Below are positions 1-11,113 of a DNA stretch of 64,000 nt, in pieces. The notes beneath the pieces are model-generated. The model saw only the letters and a program-made list of their open reading frames with translations. It was not told where the DNA came from and ran no database searches. Every line of letters begins with the position of its first letter. Position 1 is the first letter of the stretch. The translations under genes and the position numbers were made by a program. The stretch comes from Bombardia bombarda (lineage: Eukaryota; Ascomycota; Sordariomycetes; Sordariales; Lasiosphaeriaceae). The stretch covers positions 6,657,001 to 6,721,000 of the forward strand of contig JAULSR010000001.1 in NCBI GenBank assembly GCA_030512295.1, read 5' to 3'.

Positions 1-1131
1 GATTTGCCGCACTGTCGAGGAAGCAAGCAGGCTACACTATGCAGCCCGCTAGGAAAACAAACGTATTATCCTCCCATCTCCACCAATTTCGGTGCGGGTT
101 GCTACATCTATTCGCTGCCTCGAGAGCTCGCCATGTCATATCCTAATACGGCAGTGCCGCCTCCCTTACCCTTGCCATTATCACTGTGGACGCTAAGGCT
201 GTCGATTAATACCCGAAGCTCCCAGCAAGGACTAGACAGTAGACTGGATAGGTTCAGTGCTTCTAAGATGTTCCAGATTTCCAAGCATTGAAATATTTGC
301 CACCCTTTATTCTGGTACGTATTATGTTTGTGCACTCCTTTTCTCAATCTTTTCCCCTCTTGTTTTACTTGAGTGAGAGACTGTCTCAGCCTTGTCTCTC
401 CACCTACATTGGGCGTTCAATGTTTCTCGATACCTCAACCATAGCCCCACACCTTCCATCCCATCCTTCTCCATCATCCCCATCATGACGGATGGGCCTC
501 CCTCCGGGTCCTCCCATGGACGTCCCCCGCAGAGCCCAGGCAAAACGGAACTCAAATTCTCCATAGTAGTGTGGAATGTGGAATGAGAATGACGATAATG
601 GGTTGAACGGCGCGGTCCGAAAGCCTTTACTGCCGCAAGTGCTTCAAAATTGAGACTACCGTAATCTCGAAATACCGGTAACTGGAGGCATGCCACGACG
701 ATTGCCTTTTTGCCACACTCATCCCACCGGATCCTAGCGATTTTCGATGCTGTGGGAGTGACTATACTGGTGAGCGGCGATTAATCGTTGAATTCTAGTG
801 TGCATGCTTGCGGCCTGGATTCCTAATGATCACCGATGGGATAGTATTTGTAGAAATTGCATGGTATTTCTAGACTTAAATCTGATACTGTTTCGTTCCT
901 CCAAAATAAGAAAAGGGATCCAAAATAAGAAAAGGGAGGTAATTCGTACACACTTTGCTACCGGAACAATCCGGCCACCTATTTGGTGACCAGAACATGA
1001 AAATCCATTTTGTTCATACATACAATTCTGCAATCCTGTTAAGCCATACTTTTCGTCACAAAACCAACCACTCAAGACTTTATCAACAGACGCCAAAAAC
1101 TGACCGCTACCAATTCAGACTATAGTATTAT
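1..1131. other. Left-edge intergenic stretch
   Basis: I see no convincing gene here. The open frames on either strand are short, overlap each other and lack recognisable motifs or splice-linked continuations. The right end is the 3' flank of the leftward IFRD-domain gene. A short direct duplication, 'ccaaaataagaaaaggga', is present around 900-937. Confidence 0.5.
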
Positions 1132-2580
1132 CTAGAAGATAAACCTCTCATTTGGCTTTTTCCCTCGCTTTGGCTCCTGGTTTTGCTTAGGCTTGTTCTT
1201 CCAACTACTGCTAGCCAAATACTCCACCTGTGCGGTTCCGAGAAGGTCCCGGATGACCGGGTTCTCCAGAAAATGTATGTGGAATCCATTGCCCAGGATG
1301 GGCTTGATAGTCTCCACCCTTGCAAGTAGCGACCATGAATCTATAATCAGATACATGTTGTGGATACGGATCTTCGTTCTGTATCCAAGTTCCTCGGCGG
1401 CGCCCCCACGAGTCTCCGACCCACCACCCGTATGTGGGTTGGATAGTTGAGTACTCGCCGTGGAATAGCCAGGCCCTTTGCCCAGTTCTAAAGATGTGAT
1501 GATACTGTTGAATTTTGATCGCAGCTGTCGTCGGTCCTTCCTGGACACCCGCTTGGAATGGCTCCGGACGATCTCGCCCATGCGGGTCATGATTCGGTAT
1601 TGTTCGTGTTGAAGGCTGGAGCTCTCGCCGGTCTCTTCCTCAGAATCGCGAGCGGCCTCAAACAGGAGGGCAATGTTGGTCCCTGCACTCATCTGGACAC
1701 TCGGATCCGTGCTATCCAGCTGGTCCATAAAGGCCTCCATGGCCCGATCACTTAGCGACTCCAGATCATCCATTTGAGTCGCTACAAATGCCCAGGCTCG
1801 GAGCGCTGCGGTTACAACCTTGCCATTGTCCGGTGCATCCACCACATGGCCATCGGATTCGATGATGTCGAGAAGGAATTCGAGAACTGATTCAGCATCG
1901 TCCTTTGAGCCTTCATATAACATTGCGATGCTGAGGGCACGAATCGCACTTGTCTTGATCATGTCTTCTTCTCCGTCTTTGGACGCAAACTTGAGCGCCG
2001 AGCTGACTTGGCTGAAAATGGTACCAGACGGGCAGTTGAGCATCGTCAATGTAAGAGCTTCAAGTGCCAAGGAACGCTCAGTTGTGCTACCGCCAGACCT
2101 GATACCCCTAAGGAGGGCAGAACTAATATTGTGGATGTCGGACTTCAGAGCGACTGAAGCATAATGATGGCGAATGAGGCGACAATATTGGTAAAGGTCC
2201 TCCTCACGCTGCGATAGCTGGCGCTTGCGATCCTGTAGCTCATCGATGCGTGATTCGATTCGGTCGACCCAGTCGGGATCATTCTCAATGTCAGAGCCCG
2301 ACTCCGTGCTCGTCTGTGTGTTCTCGGAGTCATAGTAGCCCAAGCCATCCTCGTTCCCATACTCATCAGCGTCATCATCGTCATCCTCGGAAGCATAACG
2401 GCTATTCGGCTGCGAGTTAGCCCGGGAAGGAGCTCTCGAGTTTGTCCGAGAGCCTGGCCTGGAGCTTGCAGGAGATTCAGTCGCGGCTGAAGAGATACCC
2501 GACCTGGAAGTCTTGGCTTGGCTTTTTCGTGACATTGTCTTGCCACTCTCCAGCAACGCTTTCTTTCGGAGATCGTGCAT
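1132..2580 (-). CDS. IFRD-domain (interferon-related developmental regulator) family protein
   Basis: Intronless frame of 482 aa. The N-terminus (MHDLRKKALLESGK) resembles the conserved start of fungal IFRD proteins, so I keep the first ATG. Residues about 20-110 are a Ser/Arg/Asp-rich low-complexity region with an acidic DDDDDADEY patch. From about residue 130 to 370 the sequence is helical and repeat-like (HEAT/ARM style), as expected for the IFRD N-terminal domain. It ends in a C-terminal IFRD-like segment around 'GFHIHFLENPVIRDLLG' and a basic tail. Family members are transcriptional co-regulators in animals; the yeast relative Ifh1-unrelated literature does not define a fungal role, so function here is inferred only at family level. 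The gene is divergent from the FHA gene, with 2.7 kb between them. The family call is fairly secure, the cellular role is not. Confidence 0.8.
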   Translation of the reverse strand: MHDLRKKALLESGKTMSRKSQAKTSRSGISSAATESPASSRPGSRTNSRAPSRANSQPNSRYASEDDDDDADEYGNEDGLGYYDSENTQTSTESGSDIENDPDWVDRIESRIDELQDRKRQLSQREEDLYQYCRLIRHHYASVALKSDIHNISSALLRGIRSGGSTTERSLALEALTLTMLNCPSGTIFSQVSSALKFASKDGEEDMIKTSAIRALSIAMLYEGSKDDAESVLEFLLDIIESDGHVVDAPDNGKVVTAALRAWAFVATQMDDLESLSDRAMEAFMDQLDSTDPSVQMSAGTNIALLFEAARDSEEETGESSSLQHEQYRIMTRMGEIVRSHSKRVSRKDRRQLRSKFNSIITSLELGKGPGYSTASTQLSNPHTGGGSETRGGAAEELGYRTKIRIHNMYLIIDSWSLLARVETIKPILGNGFHIHFLENPVIRDLLGTAQVEYLASSSWKNKPKQNQEPKRGKKPNERFIF

Positions 2581-5293
2581 GGTTGCGAATTCGTTCGTGA
2601 ACAGAGGTTCGTGAACAGAGGTTATTGGCGAACGATGTCAGTTCCCACAGGCGGTCAATCTAGTCAAGTGTGTTCCTTGAGACAGATATTACGTCTCCAC
2701 GGATCGGAATATGGGTGGTGGGTAGGTAATTTTTCGGGGGTTTTTGTGGGAAGCTGGTTCTTGGGATGTCGGACTGGAGTTTAGCATGAAATCCATGAGG
2801 AATGAGCAGAGGAAGGACAAGAGCTCTCTCTGTTTAATAGATAACTGTTCAAGAGCGGAGAAAGCTTGAGACGGTCGGAGATAGTTATTGTTTTGGCTCA
2901 AGAAGAAGAGTAACGAGGGGCAAAAGCTTCGGGAATGTTTAAATAAATTTTGCGATATTGTGCGGAGAGCAACAGGAGGCAGTAACTTAGGTTATTCGTG
3001 GTGACGCATTTGGCAGTGTCCAGCCGTGACTGCGGGCGCTTGCCCCACCATCCCCAGACTCACCAGGCGAGCTACCTAGCTAGGGTACATACAGACCCGC
3101 TTGCCACTGGATGCGAATGGCACACCCACACCAACTCGCATGGAAGGCGGTGTCCCTGGCCGCTCGCCACTCCACCCCCGTCCCTCAGGGTCACTGGGTC
3201 TTCACTGGAGTCTTTGAGTACTGCAACCACGGATTTGCGCAGATTCAGGGAGTTTGCGCTAGCCCTAGAAAAGCGAGTGTTTTACTTGGTAGCAGACAGT
3301 TCGTCGTGCAGCTGTCGGTGGGTCTTGGGCACGATCGTGAAGGTGACCATTCTTGAGACAGTAGTCCATCGTTTCTCCTTCGTACCTTGAGAGCTGATTG
3401 ACCATGACTCAGATTACTCGAGTGAGCCACAGTCGAGCAACTAGCAAAGGCAGTAGAGCCAATATCCACGGCCGCAATAAGTAATCTCAAGAAACACACA
3501 GTTTCCAACGAAACAAGACGACGCTGTCCAGATTGCCGCCGGACATGTGTTCCGGGGTGGGCTGTGTGTCCCACTTGGTCGTCGACGATAAGATAAGGCG
3601 TCGTAGACAGCAAGGTATAGCACACTAGCACGGAGCACGGTAGATGACGACGGAACCCCTCACCCACACCTGTCAGTCGCAACCTCAAACTCAAGTGTTT
3701 ATCTCGGGCTCCCCTCGTGTTGCAATGTTGGATTTCCCCTGATTGAAATAAGTGTTAAAAGACGTATAGGCCTAGCTAGATATCTAGGGGGACAAGTTCT
3801 TATCTGGCTTGCCACAAGCCCAAGACAGTGGGATCCGAAAACAGACGAGTGTCGAGAGAGCCTAGTGCGTTTAGCGGCGCTGAGGTAGCAGGGGAGAGCC
3901 AACTAGCCAGCGGCATCGTCAGGCGCACTGTGGAGTATCAATCCCGCCGCTTAGTGACTGTTATTGAGAGATGAATCACACAGTTGGGCAAGGAGAAAAG
4001 TGGTCTGGTCCTTTGGGTTGTTTATGACCAACAATGTAGGGAAGCTGCCTAGGTATTTATGTCTGCCCGGGGCGAGACTGCCCGGCTGACACGTTCAGAT
4101 AGCCCACAGGTCGCGCCTTTGTATTTTTTGCCCGCGGGTATTTTTGGTGGTCATATGCCTCTGACTGGTCAGGTTCAATGGCTTTGGGAGTTTGGATGAT
4201 ATGATGATACGCGCTTGCACGCCCGAGTGGGGAGGAGGAATGCTGTGTAAATTCCGAAGCCAGCGTGTCCCTGCTGCCGTAGGTACCTTATTGTGGTCAG
4301 TGTAGTAGATGCTATGGGCACTTGAGGTGGGATACCGGGATGAGACGTCAACCTTAACTGCCCCGCACACCACCTCCGACCCTCCCAGTACTGGGAGCTT
4401 TCCCCAAAGCCCACTTCAGCTCCCTCCTCTTTATCAGCTGCCAGGCATTCTCAACCATCACGCGGCACTGGACCCAGTCGCAAAGACCATTCAAGAGTGC
4501 GGAAAGCTCTAACGTAGAGTTCGTACTCGTCACTCAGGCTGGCTGGCGTTAGTCTACAAGAGCAAGAACCCGACCTTCCCGAAGGCACCCTTCCGAGGTC
4601 GCGCGCCTCGCTTGTTCGTTGGCACTTGCATTGGCATTTGCACCTTCGCCTCCGACGCCCTCTCAGCGATAAGACTGCCTGCTGCTTATCGTCGGCCACG
4701 GGCTGTCTGCCTGATCTAAGAGAGAGCTTCTTTAACATCTGCGTATATTGAACCCGTGCCTGCCCCACCTTGTCTACCTTCCGCCCGCGGATACAGGTAA
4801 CTCTAGGACTCCAGCCTGAACCTTCGCTCCTTCCCTCCAAATCCATTCGGCCATCCGACCCTCCTTTACTCCACCTAGACCTACCTAAGGTAGAGGTAAA
4901 GGAAAGCACGAGGTGATTTGTTGACCACCCACCCCACTTCCTGACTTCCTGCATTTTCACATAACCTTCTTCTTGCTTGTCGCAAACCACCTTCACTTTC
5001 TCCTCATCTTCGAGTTAAGTTGGCGGGGTTTCCTCCCGTATCACTCCCAACCTTTTACTCCGTACAGGCAGGTCTACAAGGTCGGTGGCATTACCACATT
5101 GCCTTTACTTCCACCGCCGCCGCCGTATCGACCACCACCCAGACGGCTGAGGCCCGAGCTTTGTCAGACGTGACGTGGGATACTTTATACTGGCAACTCT
5201 CTTCCCCTCTTTCTGCCTTGCATTTAAGCTTCCTTTCCGTTCACTTACTCGGCCTCGCAACCGTACCGAGATACTCGCTCCATAACCTTCACG
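2581..5293. promoter_or_regulatory. Divergent intergenic region between IFRD and FHA genes
   Basis: About 2.7 kb separate two genes transcribed away from each other, so it should hold both promoters. The right third (about 4400-5290) is strongly pyrimidine-rich on the + strand (runs of CCTCC, CTTCC, TTCTTC). That is typical of fungal core promoters and 5' leaders next to a + strand start. No TATA box or protein-coding exon could be supported, and the short frames on both strands show no conserved motif. Confidence 0.4.
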
Positions 5294-8141
5294 ATGGCTG
5301 CATCAGCTGGCTCGGCAGCCAAAGGTAAGTTTCAGCTTTTACCCCTCCAAAGCTTCCGAACCATCAACCTAGGTTGCTCGTGACAGCCTGTCAACTTCTC
5401 TTGGTCTTCTCCTCCTCCTCCGCTTTCTCCTCCATCATCACCACTCTATTCCGAATTCTGACTCTTGCAGCGGTGCAAGTCAGCCTCTCCATGGCGGACA
5501 TGTCGGCCAGTGACGCTCTTTTTCCCGAACGACGCATTATGCTGGATCAAGATAAGGACTCGATTGCCATCGGCCGAGCCTCAAAGGTTCAATCCAAGGG
5601 ATTTGTCGAAGGCAAGGACAACGGATGGTTTAGTAGCCCCGTCATGTCCAGACAGCATGCCGAGATCGTTGCCGAACTTGGTGAAAGGGTGAGTTGCCTA
5701 TATCATCACCTAGTCTCTTGAGCAGGTTGCTAACCATTTTCTAGAAGATCAAGATTAGAGACCGTGGTTCTCTCCACGGAACATACATCAACGACAATAC
5801 CGATCGACTGCCCAAGGACGAGCTTCGCGAGCTGCAAGATGGCGACCGACTCAAGTTTGGCGTTCCTATCTGGCGAGGATCTGAGGACTTTGCCCCAACC
5901 TCACTTACGGTCGGGATCAAATACCACGAGCAGTAAGTTGACCCCCTTGTTTTTTTATCCTCGATAGAGACTGATTGTCGATATATAGCGACGACCATGG
6001 TCAAGGAACAAACACTTACCATGTCCCCGAAGGCTCCGATGATGGATCCGATGACGACGATGATTACTCGAGCGATGATAGTCGCAGCGTGAAAGAAAAC
6101 ACAGAGCCAGCCATCGCTGCGCCAAAGACATCGACCGGAAGCAATGCTCCCCATGTTATTGATCTCACTCAGAAGCTAGTTCGTTCTTCACCTCAGAACG
6201 CATCTGGGAGCGAGATTATGCCGGGAACCGGAAATTGCGAGATAATTGATCTCTCATCACCCTCTCGCTCTCCCTTATTCATAGAAGATGACGACGATGA
6301 TTCAGACAGCGTTATCGAGATCCCGGATGATTGTCCAGAGAGCGCCGTTGATATTGAATCATCTCCTTCTCCACAGCGTGCCGCCAGCCCTGAGCTCAAC
6401 GTTACTTCTGACACTCTGGCGATCTTATCCGATTTTAGGGGACAACTACGTTATGCTAGATCCATCTCGGACTATGATAATGATTCACTGCACCTCAGCA
6501 CGGACGATGATGAAAGGAGTATGAGCGGCGAAAGTCAAGAGTCAATGAGTGACAACGAGAGCGATGGCTCAAGCAGCGACCTCGATAGCGATGCGTCCAG
6601 CTCAATTGACGACAATGACAGGGGCATAGACATCGACACCGCGTTTGATGAATTTGATGAGGATATACCCTCGGATGCCGCTGACTACTCCTCGGAGAAT
6701 GAGATTTACGATGACGAGCAGATGGATGAGGGTAAGCATTCCATATGTTGCACTTGAACTACTCGCGAATCTACACTAACAATGAGTAGCACCTAGTGTT
6801 GTCACTTTCTGGGTGGCCCCGTCGGTACATGCAGACTCCCCCAGAATCACGGCTCACCATGAGGCAGCCACAGCAATGCCACATTTTGGATCTGCACACA
6901 CGAAGGGCACTGCTGCGGTGTCTATTGGAGGTCTCTTGAACGAATACAAGATTCCTCCTTACCAGCCATCGGCCAGACCTGGATCCAGCCTCGGTTCGCT
7001 TCTTATCGACCCGACTGTTGAAAGCTCTCTGGTATTCAAGCCCGCAGGATCTCTCATTGCTCGCCAGGCAAGCCCCTCGGATGCCGCTATGCCGAAGAGC
7101 TATATTAGGGGCCCGTCAGATTCCAGCCGTCCGCCAATCGCAGCGGTAACATTGGGTGAAAAATATGGAAAGTCCGACTTTTTTGAAGCCCGGGAACAGA
7201 ACAAGATTTCGCCCAATTTGCAAAAGGTGAATCAACCTCGGGCATCTATCTCGGTCCATGCTTTATGTAATAAGGACGGTCCTTTCGTCTACCCTAAAAC
7301 ACGCACTACCGGAGTTCTAGCTGCCAGAGCAACTATAGAAGAGCTGGGAAAGACCTCGGAACAGGCATCAACTGACCAATTTTGTCACCTTGTCTTCCAC
7401 AAGCCAACCTCGTCTCAGCAGCCGATTGCGCCTGACATGACTCTTGCATCGGAGGCTGTCGAGCCTTCGCAGACAATTGCAGCTCCAGCTGTGGAAACCT
7501 CTACTGAGGTAGATACTGGTTTGTCGCCCCCAGAAGCCTTGGTTGACCGGGCCACCCCATCTCCAGAATGTGAAGAGAGTACCGGTAATCCTCTCTTTTC
7601 AGGTCATCAAATGACAAATGTGGAGCGGACACATGGGCTTCAAGATCACCACTCTCTGCTCCCTGCGCCTGATACTTGCCACCGTCAGACCAATATGGGA
7701 ATTCCGGATATCCTCGCCGACTATCAGCCAAGCACTGACAAGGTCAAAGGAAAGAGAAAGGCAGAAGAGATTTCGGATGTAAGCCACGAAGATCTTGGAT
7801 GGGAGGCCTGCGAGAAGAGCGATTCTTTCGAGGGATCGACCGAAGTTCCTCCATTCACAAGACCGATATTTGCTTCTTCCGCAATACCATCTGTAGCCCC
7901 TCCTTCCACTGAGATGTCTTCTACTGATGCGCTTTGGAAACAAACAACAACTTCGGCTCTGGAGAAATTGCAGACTGATCTTGCGAGGCAGGCGTCGATG
8001 ACAATGGCATCACAGGATGGGAGACCGACGAAGCGCCTTCGCCGCGTTGCAGAGCGTGTAGCCTACGCGGCACTGGGTGGTGTCACGGCAGGAGCCATGA
8101 TCTTTGGCACTCTGATCCTTACCGCCCCCAGCTTTGCCTAA
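5294..8141 (+). CDS. Tail-anchored FHA-domain protein
   Basis: Five exons (5294-5324, 5471-5688, 5745-5932, 5989-6731, 6790-8141) give 843 aa; all four introns are GT-AG and every phase closes. The FHA domain spans roughly residues 25-140, with the phosphothreonine-binding signature in order: IGR (44-46), SRQH (70-73) and GTYIN (95-99). After it comes a long disordered, acidic Asp/Ser-rich region (about 145-400). A Pro/Ser/Thr-rich region follows, and a hydrophobic segment at the extreme C-terminus (about 818-840, ALGGVTAGAMIFGTLIL) is preceded by basic residues (RLRR). This predicts a cytosol-facing FHA module anchored by its tail to an internal membrane. That layout recalls Far9/SLMAP-type STRIPAK proteins, but no coiled coil is visible, so I do not assign it to that family. 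Partner and process are unknown. Confidence 0.85.
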
Positions 8142-8851
8142 GTGGAGCTCTGTCATGCAGTCTTTTTGGGGCTGCTTGCTGATTTGATTTGCTTTCAGCC
8201 ATTACATCTTCAACATTGTTAAGTTTTTCAAATGATTGTATTTTACCTGGAAGGCACGGGGTCCTTTCGATCGGCGTCTAGAACTTTGGCCGCATTGCCT
8301 GAGAGGGTTCGTTTTGGCCATGGATTGGACGAAATTATGACGGAAGGGCAGGAATTTGACAGATAACCTCGGTGTTGGTGGTTACGATGAGGAGAGAAAG
8401 AGGTTTATGAGGCAACTTACCGATGGAGGCAGCTGGCAACAGATCTGCCCTTACAGCTTTGTGCATTCTTTCTGGTCTCAACTTTTCAACCAGCTCGCCA
8501 TAGACCGGTGGTCTTTTTAGGTTCTATGGCGGCTTTTCATTATTTCCTTTTCGCGTCGATAGCTATATTAGCTTCACAGCAAACAAAAAAAGATCGGACT
8601 GGGGCGGAGGCATGTTGGGGACACTTCTCGAGGCCTCGGGGAATCCACTCGTTGATTTTCTTTACTGGTTGTTGTCTCGCTCTGCCGGTCTGTTTTCGTT
8701 CTAGTCTAGATATTATCAAGTATGTGGCCGTATCCTTTTGCTTTGTGTCTCGGTATTGTGAGCGTTTTCTAGGTGTGGAGTTACGTACGGCTTTGGGGAC
8801 GTAGTTCTTCAGCACTGAAACGTCTTGCAGTACCAGTGAAGAATAAGTACC

Positions 8852-9136
8852 GATTTGTGAAGAGAAGAACTTGACGAACCGTATAAAAAGGGACCTGGCC
8901 TGTAGTGACATCTGAATAGGTCGCCCAATGTACCATCCCATACCAATACCGTAAGTAACTGTAACCAAATCGCAGCTGAATGGGATAGTTATAACGGTAT
9001 AACTGTATTTTACGCAGCAAGATGGGGTTTGTGACTTTATGGAAGTTTATCATCTGTCCGGGGTTAGGGTCTTGTACGGGCAACTACGGTGCAGGTCCCT
9101 TTTATACGGCACGTCAGACCTTCTCAATTTAAATTA
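8852..9136 (+). mobile_element. MITE-like element, copy A
   Basis: A block of about 285 bp is bounded by imperfect terminal inverted repeats of about 45 bp. The left arm reads inward '...gaaccgtataaaaaggg' then acctgg. The reverse complement of the right arm reads 'gtgccgtataaaaggg' then acctgc, and the outer right edge is an AT-rich tttaaatt. The interior carries 'ggtcgcccaatgtaccatcc', which recurs in inverted orientation at the second copy near 15.7-16.0 kb, as does 'tacgggcaactacggtgcag' with single changes. It has no coding capacity. This fits a decayed non-autonomous DNA transposon; the superfamily cannot be told because no clear target-site duplication is visible. Confidence 0.6.
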
Positions 9137-9811
9137 CCAAGATTCCCCGGCGTATGTCATAGGCGTGTAACACCAGACAGTTGAATCACGTTCTAGTTCC
9201 TGGCTACGGGCGTCACCTTCTATTGCGAGGGGAAATAGAGGTCTCGGGCTTCCGCATTTGCCATATCGAATTCACGCCTTGGATGTTTCAGGTGATGGAA
9301 TTGTTTCTTTTCCTTTTCGGAGCTATAACTACAAATCTACCTGCTTTATGTATCCGTTCACTAATTAGCGTTATTAGCATCGATCGGACACCTAGGTATG
9401 TGATCAACAATCTGGTCTTTAATACTAGTGCTAAACCTAGTACTCTTGCAATTGCCAAAGAAATCATGTTGCACATCTGTGTACTGGTCCTGGATAGGTC
9501 ACCCTCCCACATGGTCCCTGATTGTATTTGAAACCAGGGCACAAAAATTCCAGTTCCCATATTTGTAAGGCTTCGAATTCCATCGCTCACGTGACACCAC
9601 ACTCAATGCCGGATGTTTGGCCCGGTTCATGTTACAGCATTGAAGTGCCGTGGTTAGCAATGTATGTTTTTAGAAATCCATCTGGGATACTCTCTGGAAG
9701 TTGTCGAGTCCTGTGCCAGTCTAGCTAGGCTATTTATCGCATGCTGCTGTACGACCTAGTCCACGCTCTCTCTCGCTCTGTCTTTGTCTCGTTCTCGCTA
9801 TGCTCGTATAA

Positions 9812-9826
9812 CCCCCCCCCCCCCCC
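9812..9826 (+). repeat. Poly-C run of about 15
   Basis: An uninterrupted C homopolymer inside non-coding sequence. Its length may be unreliable in the assembly. Confidence 0.9.
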
Positions 9827-10761
9827 TGAGAAATACATTGCAAGATGAATCTAAAGGTTATATCTTGGTCCTATCGATGCTGTGTTCCGCAAAAGCGACA
9901 CGTCAGAATAGCGGTGTGAGGTGGCTGACGAGTCGGGTCAAATGGTCTGTAAGTACCTGAATGGGGTCTTGATACTATTACCTGACAAAAGGATGACCTA
10001 AACTTCCGGAGGGACGACCTTTGGGCACGCATTCGAGCATCACAGCATCGGTCACTTAACGTGGTTGGGCCTGAATCCATCCGAGTTACTAGTTCTAGTT
10101 GCACAAAAAAAAACAGCTTGTCCTTGCTGGATTACACAAAGACGATGATTTTCGGATGGACCCTGCTTGCCTGACCTGAGCAGCCCTAGGTCTATGTATG
10201 TATCTGCATTTGTGATGATCTGGACTGCCGGTTACATGGGTGGCGATGGATACCGACGATGCAAAAGATCGCATGAAGAAGGAAAGCTTGACAAAACGCA
10301 TGTACGTTCCCGTGAGCTACTGCTTTATCACACGATCACTACCATACAAAGATCTATGAATGCGTCTACGTATGCAGCACGTTGTCACAGGCGGGTAAAA
10401 ATCCCGATTGTTACAAGCACATTTGGGCTCAAAAAAGATAGCCTTGTTTATTGAAGACTACAACGTCCAAAACAGGCCCAAGACAGAAGAGTTCGTAAAC
10501 CAAGCCAGTAGGTATCCTCCATGTGTGCTCCGAGTCTAAATCTCTCATGATATGCCGAGTGAATGACCGATCATATATCCATGTCCTACTCCAACGCCGA
10601 AACAAAACAAACCACAGTACCAAAAGGCAACTCTCACCCCATTTCCTGCACCACTGGCCAATTGGTGGCGAGATGCACCGTCTTACCGGAGCTTAAAAGA
10701 GAAAGGTCAGGTGTGACCACAGGCGGCACTGATCTAGCGCCAAAGAGAGCCTCACAGCATC

Positions 10762-11113
10762 TCAAGTTCGTCTTCGTTCGGACTCTCTTGGCCGAGGGTT
10801 GTTGTTGTTGTTGTTGCCTCGAGAGCCACGGGTCGGACCACGAGGGCCACCGCTCCTCACGTCTGGGCCGCCTGAGTAGTACGATGTGTTGAGATTTCCG
10901 CCGGACTGATGCGAACAGGGGTCGTAGACCAGTCTGGAGTTGCGGCAGTTGCGGCAGTCGCTTGGAGAAGGTTACTAGTTGGCTTGTTCCTATCTGCTCA
11001 CGTAGAAGTTCCACTTACATTCCAAAGCTTCCACTGCAAGAATCACAAGTCTTGGGCTGGCATCTTCGCCCGTTGACCCAGAGGCATCCGCAGCTTTCTG
11101 GCTCTTGACTCAT
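10762..11113 (-). CDS. Small Cys-rich protein with RG-rich tail (97 aa, two exons)
   Basis: Exon 1 is 11019-11113 and exon 2 is 10762-10960. The intron of 58 nt has a GTAAGT donor, a plausible CTAGTAAC branch site and a CCAAG acceptor. The joined frame is 294 nt and closes cleanly. The first 47 residues hold eight cysteines (8, 10, 18, 23, 26, 34, 37, 47), including two CxxC pairs (23/26 and 34/37), a pattern that suggests metal binding. Residues about 50-97 are Gly/Arg/Asn-rich (SGGPDVRSGGPRGPTRGSRG, then six Asn encoded by an AAC repeat) with a basic C-terminus, as in RNA-binding tails. No signal peptide is visible. I do not recognise the family. The main support is phase closure and the Cys pattern; it lies in a gene-poor region, so transcript evidence is missing. 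Confidence 0.45.

Larger units (their letters stand above)
8142..10761. other. Gene-poor stretch downstream of the FHA gene
   Basis: The first few hundred bases are the 3' flank of the FHA gene. Apart from the MITE-like copy and a C homopolymer listed separately, I see only short unsupported frames. Sequence from about 8880 to 10450 is comparatively A+T-rich and looks like decayed non-coding DNA. Confidence 0.4.
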
